DNA of 64,000 nt from Mycteria americana (GCF_035582795.1 NC_134390.1:1255560-1319559); one strand, 5' to 3'. Positions 47,441 through 59,489 are shown, counted from the stretch's first letter. Notes: generated by a model not told the origin, from the letters alone. Made by a program: numbers and translations.

Positions 47441-48121
47441 GGGGATGTGTGGCCAGAGCAGGCGGGTGGCTTGAGAAACCCATCCCCTGTGGCTGCAGGG
47501 GTGCTGTGGGGGTCTGCCTGGGCTGGGGGGGTCCTTGTCCCCAGCCAGGACCTGTGCCAGGGAGGCCAGAGGACGAGGGACCAGGTGTCCTCCGTGGGTG
47601 CCATGGAACAGTGCAGGAGCTGGGTGCTGGGAGCCTGGGATCCTTCGGGTCCTTTGGGAACAAGGGACTCCCTGGGGACACGGTCCCCCGCTTTGCTCAG
47701 GGGCCGTAGGATGGGGAGGGGACGAGACTGAAAATCACCTCCCTAGGGGAGCTGGGAGGAGAGAGGCGCCCATTCCCCAGCAGGGAAGGTCGAGGCTCTG
47801 GAGATCTGCATCATCTGCCCCGGAGCGTGCCCAGCCGTGGTGCGGCTCTGGGTGCCTTATCTCGGCCCGTTCGCTCCGGCACCTCCGTCCCTGTCCCCCT
47901 CCAGTCCCTGGGCACAGCGGGTGCCCATTGGCACCCAGGGCAATGCCCGGCCGGGGGCAGATCAGACCTGGGATGCCCAGAGCCCGTCCTGCCCCTGCCT
48001 GCGGAGCACCCGATGGTCCCACCCCACGGGCAGGAGGTGGAGGAGACCTCCCCCCCCCCCCCGATCTTCACGGCTCTCCTGTCCCTTCAGGGAGACCCCC
48101 GGCCCGCCCGGCGCTGCGGCC
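47441..48121 (+). promoter_or_regulatory. TESPA1 5' flank and 5' UTR acceptor
   Basis: Acceptor CTGTCCCTTCAG ends at 48090, 31 bp before the TESPA1 start codon, so at least one untranslated exon lies upstream, probably within this flank or beyond the 42-bp array. No TATA box or clear start site seen. Confidence 0.4.
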
Positions 48122-51100
48122 ATGGAGGGCGCGTCGGTGCTCAGCCCCTCCTCATGGGAGAAGCGGCGTGCGTGGGCCAGGCAGAGCCGGTGCTGGCGGA
48201 CCACCGTGGTGGAGGAGGAGGCGGCCGCAGCCATGCAGGACGTCCCCGAGCTGCAGCCGCCCCACCTGGATGACGTCTTCCTCGAAGGTTGGGGGGACCT
48301 CGAGGTGCACACGGGACGGGGGTCCCCATGTGCTGGGTCATCTCACGGGTGTTTCTGTGTCCCCCCCCCCCCCCACCTAGGAAGCCCCTCCAGCAAGATA
48401 GAGACCTGGCTTCAGGAGTGCGGGTGAGCTGGGGGGCAGGCGGGGGGCAGCTCCACGGGTGCCTCTGCCCTGATGCCATTCCCACGGGGATTTCGGCGTC
48501 ACTGTGGGGGTGGCGAGGGTGGTGGGACGGCGAGGGTGGTGGGACGATGCTCACGCTTGGCCCTTCCTGGAAGTCACACCCGAGCCAGGTGCACGGGTGC
48601 TGGCAGGACGGCGGCGTGTCCCCCCTGCTCGTCCCCGCGCAGGAAGCGCGGGTGGCCCCCGGCCACAGCTCTGCCACGCGCCGGGGTCACCGGCACCGGG
48701 TGCCGGTTCCACACCCGGCATCACACAGGTCCCTCCGGGAAACCCCCGGCTGGGCTGGGAGAAAAACCTCAGCACCGTGCTGGGGGGGTCTCTAAGCTCT
48801 CCCGGGGGTCTGGGGTCCCCGGGATCGGGGGTCTGCCGAGGGGACCCTCCTCCCGAGCATCCCACCATGGCGCATCCATGCAAGCCCAGCCGCTGTCTCC
48901 TTGCTCTCACCCTGCGCCCCATCGTCTGCGTCCCTGTCCCCGCCGCCCGTCCCGTCCCGCTCAGGTCTCCCGTTCCCCCTCCAGCCCCCCGGGATGGGGA
49001 CGGGGGGGGCTGTAACTGGGGTTTCGCTCCGGTGCAGGTCATCGGTGGAGGTCCTGCCGGAGGAGCTGGGCTTGCCGGGCCCCTTCGGTACGTCGGGTTT
49101 GCCCCCACGGTTCTCCTGGGCGGTGCTGAGGCTGGTGGTCCCTGCGTGTCCCCAAACCCACCCAACCCATGCCCGAGGCGCAGGGTGATGGGCAGGGAGG
49201 TCTTTGAGGACCTCGAGACCTGTCCCCAGCTCTGGGTGTCCCCGCGTCTCACAAGGCTTTGCTCTCTCGCAGCGTGTGGGAGCAACGGGACCAGCTTCGA
49301 GGATGACCTGACCCTGGGAGCTGAAGGTACCGACCACCCTCGGGCACGCCGGGGTGTCCCCTCCTGCGGTGTCACTGTCGCCCCACGGGCAGAGCTGCCT
49401 CGGCAGAGTCAGGGGAGCTGGGGACAGGGCGGGAGCAGACCCCCGGGGAGAGCCACCATCAGTAGCTTTTCCTCCAGGAGGGTTTCGTCGGGGCTGGGCT
49501 GTCCCCAAGCTCCGTGTCCCCTCGGGCTCCGGGCTGTGGCTGCCTGGAAGGACATCTCCCAGGGTGGCGAGTGTGGGACGTGTCCCCAGAACACCCCACC
49601 TCACTCCCTGCCGCCTCTCTGCTCCCTCTTCCCAGCTCTTCTGCTACCAGGGAGCGACAAGGCCATGGGCAGGTGAGGTTTCGGGTCCCGGGGGGGGGGT
49701 CGGTGGAGGGGCTGGGGGCACCCCAGCATCCCGCTGCACCCCGTGCGTCCCGCTGGCGGCATCCCCTTCGCTCAGCCCCGTCCTCCTCCTCCCCGCCGCA
49801 GAGCTCTGCGGGACAAGCACCTCAACCTGGGGCACAGCATGGCATCCAGTGCCCTCTCCAGCCTCACCACCAAGACCAGCTCCAGGTAGGAGCTAGGGGG
49901 GGGGTCTCCGGGGGGGGGGGGACGACGTTGGGTCACCCCCTCGCCAGACCAGTCCCCGTAGGGCTGAGCCGGGGCTGCCCCCCCACCCCGCAGCATCTCC
50001 GAGGTCCTGGAGTGGTGGCAGCCGGACGCCGAGGAGATCCTCTACAACCTGGGCTTCGTGCAGAGCGAGCCGGGGGCCGTGGCCCGCATCCCCGCGCGCT
50101 TCTTCTCGGCTCCTTCCTGCGCCAAGGGCATCGACTTCCAGCTCTTCCTCAAGGCCCAAGTGCGGCGCATGGAGATGGAGGACCCCTGCCTGATGCTGGC
50201 CAGTGAGTGACACCTGCGTCCCCAAGCCCCCCGCCCAGGGAGACACCGACGTGTGGGGTGGCATCCACCGTGCTGGCTGAGCTCTGCTCCTTTGGGGTGG
50301 TGGGAAAGACGCTCCCCTGCCTCGGTTTCCCCGTGCATGAGCTGGGGGAACGCACCCAGCCCACCCTGTCCCTGCTGCAGCCTCCTGCCCCATCTCCCAG
50401 CCCCACCGAGCATCCCTCACCCCACAGCCCTCCTGACCCCCCCCCCATCTCCTCCTGGCCCCCCAGGTCGCTTCCAGCAGGTCCAGGCTCTGGCTGCCAC
50501 GGCCGACGCTTTCTTCTGCCTCTACTCCTACGTCTCGCGGACCCCCGTGCAGCGCATCTCCCCCTCCCGCCTCTCCTGGGCTTGTCCCGACGTCCCCGAC
50601 ATCCGCGTCACCCCCAGCCAGCCCTGCACCCTCTCGCCCGTGGACCGCCTGAAGAAGGCTGTGTCCACCATGTGCCTCTACACGTCCCCGTGGGACGGGG
50701 ACAGCCGGCGGGGGCCTGGCCGGGTGCCCACCACCGTGCCCGCCAGCCAGCCCAGCGCCCTGGGGAAGGTGGTGCAGGAGGTGCTGGAGCGAGCACGGGA
50801 GGAACGGTTTCGGTTCGACCCGGCCGATGTCCTCGAGGGCTGGGGAAGGGACGGGGACACAGGGATGGTGCGGCAGCAGCGGGGAGCGGAGGGGGGTCCC
50901 CCAGCTGTCCCCCCGCCGTCGCCGCGCCTGGTGCAGGGTGTCCCTGCGTGTCCCCGTCACGGTGGGGCAGGTGCCCCGGTGTGCCGCGGAGGGGAGCGGG
51001 AGCCGTCCCCCAGGCCAGCCCCAGAGGGGACGCCGGCGGCCGCTGCAAGGGGATGCCTGGAGCGGTCCTGTCCCCGTGGCCGAGGCAGCAGTGACAGCCC

Positions 51101-52330
51101 TGCAGGGGTGGCTCAGGGGGCTGGGGATGCTCCGTGCCCAGCGGGAAGGGGACGGGTCAGCACGGAGGAGCGTCAGCCAGATGCTGCTGCTGCGAACGTC
51201 ACCTTGTCCCCGACGCCGGGTCCCCTGGGCCCCCACGCCGGCCAGGTGTGGGTCACCCCTGAGCACCCAGAGGGGCTGGGATCTGAGGGGGACTCCGGCT
51301 TCGGCTCTGGCTCCTGGGGGACCTCCCCAAGGAAGAAGGCGAGGTCCCGCGGGTGCCGCCCGGGTGACGCCGCTGGGGCACGTTCCCCTGGCTCAGACGT
51401 GCCGAGAGCTGGGGGCCACCGGGCTCGGCGGAGCAGGGGCCGGTGCCGGGGGGGCCCCCCGAGGGATGCCGGGCGGCAGCAGGGCGATGCGCCAGGGCTG
51501 CAGCGTCCCGGGAAGGGCCCCTTGCCCCACCGTCCCGGCTGGCAGGAGCCGGTGGACTCCTTCGAGATGGAGGAGGTGAGGGGCGACGCCCGGGTGATGG
51601 GCGCAGAGGGGTGGGGGGCAGGATGGGGCTGGGAGCGGGGGGCCAGCAGCGCGGGGGGGGTTCCTTCGGCCGGTGGGTGATGCCGGGTGAGCCGGCGCGG
51701 GGCGGGAAGGAGCTGGAGCGGGAAATGTCCCCGGAGCGTTCTCAGGCTTTTAAGGTTTGAATGATTTAGAGCTTCGGATGGAGCCTCTTGCAGGGGGGAG
51801 CTGGGGCCACGGGCACGACGGGCGGCCCCCGCACACGCACGCAGGCCTGCGCGGGCCCGCACGTATGCGCAAGCATCCTTGCACGCACGCGGGGATGCCC
51901 GGGTGCGCGCGGACGCACCTTTGCGCGCGCACGGGCGTGCACTGACGCGCTCGCCCGGTGCAGCTCCTCACCCAGCCCCGCTGCGTCCCGCCCGCAGGTG
52001 CTGAGCGCCAGCGAGGATGATGATGATGATGATGATGACGATGGTGATGCCCGTGAGGAAGCCGGCCGCTCCCTCCATCCCTCCGTCGGGGTCCGGAGAA
52101 GTAAGTCGTAGGCTTTTCCCACCCTTCCGAGGGGCAGAGGGGCTGCCGTCCCAGTGGGTGCCGGGTGCCAGCGTGTGTCCCCGTGTGTCCCCGTGTGTCC
52201 CCGTGTCCCTGCTCCAGGCTTCATGCTGCACGCCAGCAGCGGGCAGTCTGACAGCAGCGGCTTCGTGGAGGAGCCGGTGCTCAGCCAGCTGCCGGCCGCC
52301 TGCCTCCACGGCACCGACCAGACGGGCTGA
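48122..52330 (+). CDS. TESPA1: TESPA1, thymocyte-expressed positive-selection-associated protein (IP3-receptor binding)
   Basis: Ten coding exons encode 655 aa: 48122-48287, 48381-48423, 49038-49087, 49273-49326, 49636-49672, 49802-49885, 49994-50202, 50467-51575, 51998-52100, 52218-52330. All are GT-AG with matching phases. The start MEGASVLSPSSWEKRRAWAR matches mammalian TESPA1. GTSFEDDLTLGAE, RIPARFF (FF at 181-182, the pair that contacts IP3 receptors in this family), GIDFQLFLKAQ and MEMEDPCLMLASRF mark the KRAP/TESPA1 IP3R-binding domain. The protein links IP3 receptors to T-cell-receptor calcium signalling at the ER. Exon 8 is 1,109 bp; after about residue 340 it is Gly/Pro/Arg-rich and poorly conserved, making the protein longer than human (about 521 aa). 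Exon 9 encodes nine consecutive Asp from a GAT microsatellite. The C-terminus SGQSDSSGFVEEP resembles the ITPRID paralogues. Confidence 0.95.
51810..51960. repeat. Alternating purine-pyrimidine tract, TESPA1 intron 8
   Basis: GCACGCACGCAGG, CGTATGCGCAAG and GCGCGCGGACGCACC-type sequence within the 422-bp intron. Z-DNA-prone by composition. Confidence 0.5.
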
Positions 52331-52790
52331 GGCCACCGTCGAGGGACCTGGGCTTGCCCCGGCGCCGGCAGCAGCCACCGTGGCTGGGTGCCGGATGGAC
52401 TGTACCGTACCGCCGCGTTTCGGACGCGGAGACCGTCCTCGGCCGAGGGCTGAGCGCTGTGTGGACACGTGTGTGCGTCTGTGGGTGGGGGTGCACGTGC
52501 GGGTGTGGGTGCACGTGGGGGTGTTCGGCACAGAAAACTCAGGACTTTTGCCCCGAGGGGCATGTGCGTCCCCCCCCCTCCGCCCAGCCTACCGGCTCCG
52601 GGGCTGCGGCTGCACCGGGGCAGCCCCGGGGACGTCTCCCCCACGGCTGGCTCTTGGGGACAGCACCCACACTTTGGTCACCCGTGCTGCGGCGCCTGTA
52701 ACACTAGGACGGGGGTTTGCCGGACAGAGCCAGCAGCGTGCTGGAAAGAAGTTTTAATAAAACTTTAATGAGTTTTAATAAAAGTTCCCA
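52331..52790 (+). terminator. TESPA1: TESPA1 3' UTR with two poly(A) signals
   Basis: Two AATAAA hexamers at 52756-52761 and 52777-52782, each within a GTTTTAATAAAA context, about 430 bp past the stop. The preceding UTR includes a GTGTG-rich segment near 52460-52520. Confidence 0.8.
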
Positions 52791-55700
52791 AAGGGACAAT
52801 GGTGCCCGCGTCCCTGCCTGGAGCTGCTCTGGGGTGGAGACCCCCAGCACGAGCCCCCCCGCTGCCCCAAAAGGGCCTCGCTGGGGACAGAGGAGCTGCC
52901 ACCAAGGCTGGGGTGTTCCTGCCCGACAGACCCCGCGTGCCATCCCACCCCTGCTCGAGGGCTCGTGGCAGGGCTGGGGACCCGTGGTGGCCCCCATGGA
53001 CGCGCGTGCCCCGGCCGGGGTGCAAGCCCAGGGGTAGGGCTGGAGCGGTGGGTGCTGCTCGGGACTTTTTTGGCCTCTCCGTCTTCTCTCGCCCCTGCCG
53101 AGCCTCCCTTCTGCTTCCTTATCGGGGAACTTCACGGCTCCAGGCCTGCTCTTCATCTTCCTGCCACCTTATCTTTCTGGCTCGCTGTTCTTCCCCTCCG
53201 CGCGATCCGGCCATCTGAAGGAAACCGCACTGAGACGATGCCGGGTCTGCGCTGGCTGCTCCTTAACCCGTCCTGCGCTGCCGCCGCCGCTGCCACCGCT
53301 CACCAGGGCAGGGCACGGGCAGCTTCGCTGCTGGCTTTTGCCCCAGGTGATGTGGGCACGGCCCCGAATTGGGTGGTGGAGGGCGGTGGGTGCTGGCTGG
53401 GCTCCCCAGCAGCCTCCTGTGAGGCTCACCCCGAAGTGGCCGCAAGCCACAAATTCAGGGTCCAGCTCTGCTCCTGTCCCCCCAGATCGAGCCAGGGGAT
53501 GGGGACAGGTCACAAGTCACCCCGGGCCAGAGCCCCGTGACCTCAGGAAGGAGCCACCGTGGTCCCCCTCCTCCCCGGGCTCTCATAGTCCCCATCCCGG
53601 CTGCCCACCACAGCGGCGGTCCGTCACCCTCCACCCTTGGGTGCAAGGATGGCACCAGCCCCGGGACATCAGCGCTGGAGTTACTGGACAAGAAAAGTCC
53701 TGGTGGATAAACAAACCCCAGGGCTTCCTGGTGGAGAGCAGCCAAAGACGGGATCATCCTGGATCAGCCCCACGCTCCCTCCGGCACCAAGGCTCGTCCT
53801 GGCTGCGCTGTGGGTCCCATGGTGGGGGACGGTCCCAACCTGCCGGGGCTGCTCCGTTCGGGTTCGGGCTGCCCAGGGCCGCCCTGTATCCTCCTCCTCA
53901 GTCTCTGCAGAGGGGTCCATGGGGGACCCCCCCAAACCCCGAGGCTCCTGCAAGCTCTGGCAGTGACCCCCAGGCGCGTTCCCGGTCCCCTGGCTCTGCC
54001 TGGCTCCGGCTCATCCAAGAAATAAACCCTCCTCTGCCCCCGGATTCGCCGGGCGGGTCCTGGACAGGGCTGTCTGAAGCCTCCTGAGAAAGCTTTGGTG
54101 GAGCACGGCTGGAGCTCAGGACCGGGTTACCCATCCCTGGGGATGCCCGAGGCCAGCCCCATCCCGACGGTGCCGCCAGGAACCATTTGTCAGATCGAAC
54201 TGGGACCCGGCTGGAAACCAGTGTGCTGAAGGGAGGAACCGCTGGGAACAAGTAGCTGGTGACGGGGATGGGGCAGGGGACGTGGCGCGACATCTTCATC
54301 CAGCTTTGCTGCCCAACCCAGGGAGACCTGGCGGCTTTATCAAATTTCACGCGGATGTTGAAGCCCTCGGTGCTTCTGAGACCGGCGCTGGGGGTTTTAG
54401 GGCAGAGATGAACGAACCCGGTGGGATGGAGTACCTTGTAAACGGCACAGCATCAAGAGGAAGCTACGCTTGCGCTCCCTGGCCTCCCCGCGCCGGGTAT
54501 TTGGGTATTTTCTCCCCGAGCCAGGATCCCAGCTGCGATCTGCTCCCCCGTGGGGGGTTTTGGCTCCGCACCCTGCATCCGGCTGCCTGAAATCCCACCC
54601 CAGGGCAGAGCTGGGTGCTCCGAGGTTCTCCTCTCCCTTCTCTTCCCGCCAGAAATGAATGAAGCGGCCTGAGAAGCTGGGTACGCAGCACAAATCCTCC
54701 CTCGGGCACTGGGCAGGAGAAATAAATGGAAAATACCGAGGATTTATCCCCCGTCTCTGAAGCCGAGAGGTAGCGAAGGCTCTGCCTGGGACCAGGGATG
54801 GTGATTTATGGGTGCGAACGGATAAGCGTCCTCTTCCGTGAGCTCTTGCAAAGAGGCCGTGCAATTTCTGAGACCCCGCCTGAGCAGGGACAATGTGATT
54901 TTTGCAGGTTTTAGACGGGAGAATAAAAGACTCGAGACTGCGCAGAGCGTTTAAATTTGGGGCTGAACAACCCACGGCCTGACGCAGAAAGGGCTCAGTG
55001 CGTTTGCTGGCCCAAGGGCTGGAGGAATGATGCGGCCGAGCACCTTCCCCCGGGGAGCGTGAGCTGTTGGAGATGGCAGGGGAGAGGCCAGGAGCCGCAA
55101 GCGTTGGACCTTGTTCTCCATCTGGGTACGGGTTTGCTACGGCACCCCATCCGCCGCCTCGGTAGCACCCCATCCACCGCTTCGGTAGCACCCCATCCGC
55201 CGCCTCGGTGGCACCCCACCCACCTCCCCATCCAGGACCCGGCCTGCTGGAGCACCTCCTGGGGCACGTCCCTGGGTCCCCCCCGCCCCGCCAGCCCAGG
55301 GAGCTGCTCTCGGCACCTCCATAAAGCTTTCCTTAAAGTTTCACCTAAACCTTTTTCCTGCCTCTTCACCCTGGAGGGCTGAAAGCAGCCAGGTGAATCC
55401 CTCCCGGCTGTGCCGTCAGCGCTTGGCTGTGCCGGCATCGTGGCGCGTCACGCTCGGCTGCTCCATCCGCCCCGGCCGCGGTGCGATGCTGACGCAGGGC
55501 TGAGCTGTGCCGGCACCGCGCTTCCCCCTGCCTTGCATGTCCGGAGAGACGTGACATGGCTCCCTCCCTCCCCGCCTCACGTACGCTCCGGACGGGGTTT
55601 GTTTGCTAAGCAGTGCCAGGGAGATTATTCATCCCGGTTTTTTTTCCAGTTCACGGCAGCCTCGGCTCTCCCCGCAGAGCCACGGCTTGTCCTCGTCCTG

Positions 55701-56200
55701 TGCAGCTCGTGGTCCCTCCCGTGCTCCGGCCCGTGCCCTTGGCCTCAGAGCGCCGACCCCCCTTGCCCCAGCTAATCCCTTTAATCAGTGAAGATGTTCG
55801 GAGCTCAACCCGCATCCCCAAAAAGGCAGAGGGACGCTCTGCCCCCCTCATCCCCCAAACGAGGAGGAGCTGGGGCTGGACCGGACCACGAGGACGCTCC
55901 CGCAGCATCCCCGTCCCGCTGCCACCCCGGGGAGCACCGCTCTGCCCCAATTCCCGAGCGGAGCCGTCCTCCCCTCGTCCTACCTCCGTGTTTCAGCGGC
56001 TGCGGGTACCAGGGTGACGACTCCCACCATCACCTCCCCCGTGCGTCCCCTCTCCCCGCCGGGGCCGGCACCCGGCTGGCTTCACGCTCCCCTCCATGTC
56101 ACCAAGCCTCCGCTGCTCCTGCACGTCCCCTCGCTGTCCGTGATCCGTCAAGCGGTGAGAAATAAAGCGCTGGAGCCGAAAATATGCTCCGTGATGAGCA
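52791..56200. other. Intergenic downstream of TESPA1
   Basis: No supported gene. Less GC-rich than the rest. A 23-bp repeat with four copies (CACCCCATCCGCCGCCTCGG) lies at 55140-55220. Isolated AATAAA hexamers occur at several plus-strand positions, including 56161-56166, without a matching reading frame upstream. Confidence 0.4.
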
Positions 56201-56737
56201 GGAAAGGTCTGCGGCTTGGGGGGCTGGCAGTCGAGGAGCATATAGGGGCTGGGGAGTGAGCAGGGGGCTACGGAGTCAGCTTGGAGATTATGGGGCGTGT
56301 GGGAGGGCATGGGAGGCTTGTGGGGGGAGCAGGAGTGTACTGGGGGACTGTGGAGCGTACTGGGGGGGTACGGAGTGCACCGGGACGACGCGGAGCGGCA
56401 GCCATGGAGCGACGCGAGCTGTTGGGGCTTCGAGGACTCAGGGATTGCTTGGCACACGGGGGGCCGGGAGCCCTGGCAACGGGGCCGGGGCTGGTTTGGG
56501 TGCTCCTGGGGCTGGCGGCGGGGCCGGCCGTGCTGCCCGAAGGGGCTGCAGGGCTAATGCGGGCTAACCCTGCCCCTGGCCGGGCGCCCGGGCACGGGCA
56601 TCTCCCCACCCCTGGAAAAATCCCGTGCATCCCCGAGCCCTCCCAGCCCTGCCCCGCTGGTGCCTGCTGCCTTCGTAAGGGACAGACCCCAGCCCTGGCT
56701 CATCCCGTTCGGCCGCTGGCCGAAATCCTCTGGGGTG

Positions 56738-57785
56738 ATGAAGCTCTGCGTCCTCCTGCTGCCGGCCGGGCTCGCCTGGTTGGGCAGGTCCCCAGCGGGA
56801 CGTGGGGTGGCACTGGGGTGGTCCCCGGTGGGGTGCAGGGAGGGGGTCAGGCCATCCAGGCGCGTGCGTCAAGGGGCCGGGTGCAGAGCGGGGGGTGTCC
56901 TGTGCGTGTGATGGGGGGTCCCGCCACCCCGCCGATGCCGTCTCTCTTCCTCCCGCAGTTCCTCTCGATGAGACATCTTCCGCAAGCGCTGCTGCGTTCG
57001 GGGTCCTGCGTGGGAATCCCGATCGCCCGGGGGGTCTGGTGGCCAGGCTGCGAGGCAGAGGTTTGGGAACCCCCCCAAAGACCTCGTGTCCTCCAGGGAA
57101 CGGCAAATCTTTGGGTGTTTTTCTCTTGTTCTGAAGGCGGGGTTGTTCCCGGCGGGTGAGGATGCTCCTGCATCCCTCTCTTCCCTCCGAGGCAGGCGGG
57201 GAAGTGCGTGGGTCGGACCCACGTGGCACAGACCGGGGCTGAGCGGCCCCGGCTCCCTGCAAACCCCGCAGCAAGAGGCAGCTCCCTCGGGGCCGGTGGC
57301 CTTGGCCCGGGTGTCGGCGCAAGGGTCGAGACCTGCCGGGCGTCAGGGCCACCGGTTTCGGTGGGTGGGTGGGTGGGAGGTACCGTGGAGGGGACGAGGA
57401 GCACCCTGTTAGCGGCACATCAGGGTGCTCGGGTAACCCCGTTTCTTCCCACAGACGCTGAGGCCGTCGAGGGGGCTGACGGAGGAGTGCTGGCCCTGCT
57501 CGGTGACCTGCTGGACGGGCCCTTGAAGGCTCTGAGTTCCAACTTCATCGGGTGAGCAGGGAAGGGGGAGCAATGGGCGACGGGAGGGCTCTGCCGCGGT
57601 CAGCGGGGACAGCAATGCTGCCACTCCGAGAGGTGTCCCCAGCTCCTTCCCACCCCGCTGCGCTGGGTGCCGGTGGGGGACGTAGTGGGGAGGGTGCTGG
57701 GGGGCTGGCTGGGTGCTCCCACGAGGGTGGGATGGTGGGACGGGGCCAGGTCTCACCTCTTTGGTGTTTTCTCTCTTCCAGGTGA
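56738..57785 (+). CDS. Candidate small secreted-protein gene (unrecognised family)
   Basis: ATG at 56738 opens MKLCVLLLPAGLAWLG, a typical signal peptide. A second exon (56959-57060, acceptor CCTCCCGCAG, donor GCAGAG|GTTTGG) is 102 bp and phase 1 at both ends. It reads PLDETSSASAAAFG, then a Gly/Arg stretch ending RLRGR. A third exon (57455-57551, acceptor TTCCCACAG, donor ATCGG|GTGAGC) also enters in phase 1 and reads AEAVEGADGG, VLALLGDLLDGPLKALSS and NFIG. Its stop arises at the exon 3/4 junction and is the same spliced (57783-57785) or unspliced (57553-57555). The product would be about 90 aa with a mature acidic peptide and a hydrophobic helix-like tail. The exon 1 donor is the weak point: the phase-1 choice is after 56801, while the better-looking site after 56787 gives the wrong phase. 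I do not recognise the family. Size and layout recall lacritin and dermcidin, near which this locus lies in mammals; homology is unproven. Confidence 0.4.
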
Positions 57786-57989
57786 CCAGCGAGCAGCCAG
57801 GACAGTAAAGTCCCTTCCTTCCTGGGGGAGGCTGGGGACACGGGGTGTCCTGTCGCTGGCAGGGATGCAGCTCCAGGGCTGGGGCTGGGGTGGGGGGACG
57901 CTCTCCTGGGGACACCGGGAGCCCCCACCACCTCCCATGGCTGCCCAGGGCTGTGCCCAGCTCCTTCTCTGCTCCTGCCCTGAGCACTG

Positions 57990-58545
57990 AGCACCCAAAC
58001 CTCCCCGCCATCCCACCAAACCTCCTCGCCATCCCACCAAATCTCCCTGCCATCCCACCAAACCTCCCTGCCATCCCACCAAACCTCCTCGCCATCCCAC
58101 CAAACCTCCCCGCCATCCCACCAAACCTCCTCGCCATCCCACCAAACCTCCTCGCCATCCCACCAACCCACTCTGCCATCCCACCAAACCTCCCCACCAT
58201 CCCACCAGAGCTCCCCGCCATCTCACCAAACCTCCCTGCCTTCCCACCAAACCTCTCCACCATCCCACCAAACCTCCCCGCCTTCCCACCAGACCTCCCC
58301 ACCATCCCACCAGACCTCCCCGCCTTCCCACCAGACCTCCCCGCCATCCCACCAGACCTCCCCACCATCCCACCAGACCTCCCCACCATCTCACCAGACC
58401 TCCCCACCATCTCACCAGACTTCCCTGCCATCCCACCAGACCTCCCCACCATCCCACCAAACCTCCCCGCCATCCCACCAGACCTCCCCGCCATCCCACC
58501 AGACCTCCCCGCCATCCCACCAACCCTCTCCCGATCCCACCCCAG
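57990..58545. repeat. Minisatellite, 21-bp unit
   Basis: About 26 copies of CCATCCCACCAAACCTCCCC plus one base. The variants ACCAGACC, CCACCATC and CCTTCCC occur in clusters, indicating local unit copying. It follows the candidate secreted gene by about 200 bp. Seven-codon period, so frames stay open spuriously. Confidence 0.95.
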
Positions 58546-59480
58546 GGACCTCCACGTCCCCGTGTGTCACGGTGGCTCATCTGGAGCCAGTGCTGGGCTG
58601 GGCTTGCCGACTCAGAGCAGGTTTTGGAACGGTGGAGGACCCAGGACCGGCTCCCGCTCCACGGTGCCATTTGGACTCCCTCCCAGGGCTGGCCCCGGGT
58701 GCCAGCGTGCTCCCCGGGGAGCAGGATGCGTCCCCCTCCTCCCTCCGAGCACCCCTGGCTCTGCACGAGCGTGACGCAGCTCCCTGACACCGGCTCTGGT
58801 TGACTCCCGGCTCATCCCACGGCTCTTCTCGCACCGCGTGCGTGCATCGCTCCAGACCAAAGCCACCCACGAAGCCAACGCCTAAACGCCGCCTGTCTCA
58901 TCCCGCCCGGTGTTTACTTGTAACCCGTGGCCACGAGGGATTGAAACCCAGCCCAGCCGCGGTCTGCTCCAGGGTACGATCCTGCTGCCGGACGGAGGCA
59001 GCTGCTTCGGATGAACCGAGTCTCCCCTGCCTCGATTCCGGTGCCCGCGGCGGGGGGACTGGTGCCGTCCCACGCGTGGTGGTCCCAGGACACCCACCAG
59101 CCCCACAGTCACGGTCTTCAGTCCTTCCCCGGCATGGAGACCACCCCGCTGCTTCCCAGGCCTGCTGGTACCCCTCCAGCTGCAGGGGCTCAGCCGGATC
59201 CAGCTGTGCCCAGCTGTGCCTTTGAGCCTGGCCTGCAACGACAGACCCCGAGACCCCGACCCACAAGACTTCTCTGTCCCCAGGCTCTCATTCCCCTCAC
59301 AGGGCTTGGGTGCCAGGCTCTCTCTCCCTCATTAGCGGAGTTCGTTAACCCCCGGGGCTCTTCCCACCCCCTTCCCGACGGGCGCCTGCCGCTCAGGCCG
59401 CGAGGAGTGGGGACAGTGGGGACAAGGGCCCCTCTCGGGGTCCCCATGGTGGTCCCCAGCTTGCTGTCCCCCCCTCCGAC
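58546..59480. other. Intergenic, nothing supported
   Basis: Unique sequence of moderate GC with no repeat array, no recognisable domain and no consistent splice pattern on either strand. Confidence 0.4.
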
Positions 59481-59489
59481 GCAGGGACG

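Noticed and set aside
46339-47604. 421-codon minus-strand frame with 14-residue repeats
   Set aside because: Direct consequence of the 42-bp minisatellite.
53238-53330. ATG followed by MPGLRWLLLNPSC and an Ala run, signal-peptide-like
   Set aside because: No downstream exon in phase with good splice sites; Ala run comes from a GCCGCC microsatellite.
54397-55191. 264-codon minus-strand open frame downstream of TESPA1
   Set aside because: No domain, no splice support and it begins in a small tandem repeat; consistent with chance.
56404-56737. Upstream ATG frame MERRELLGLRGL as start of the candidate secreted gene
   Set aside because: It is in a different frame from the downstream phase-1 exons unless an extra splice is assumed; the MKLCVLLL start at 56738 is a better signal peptide.
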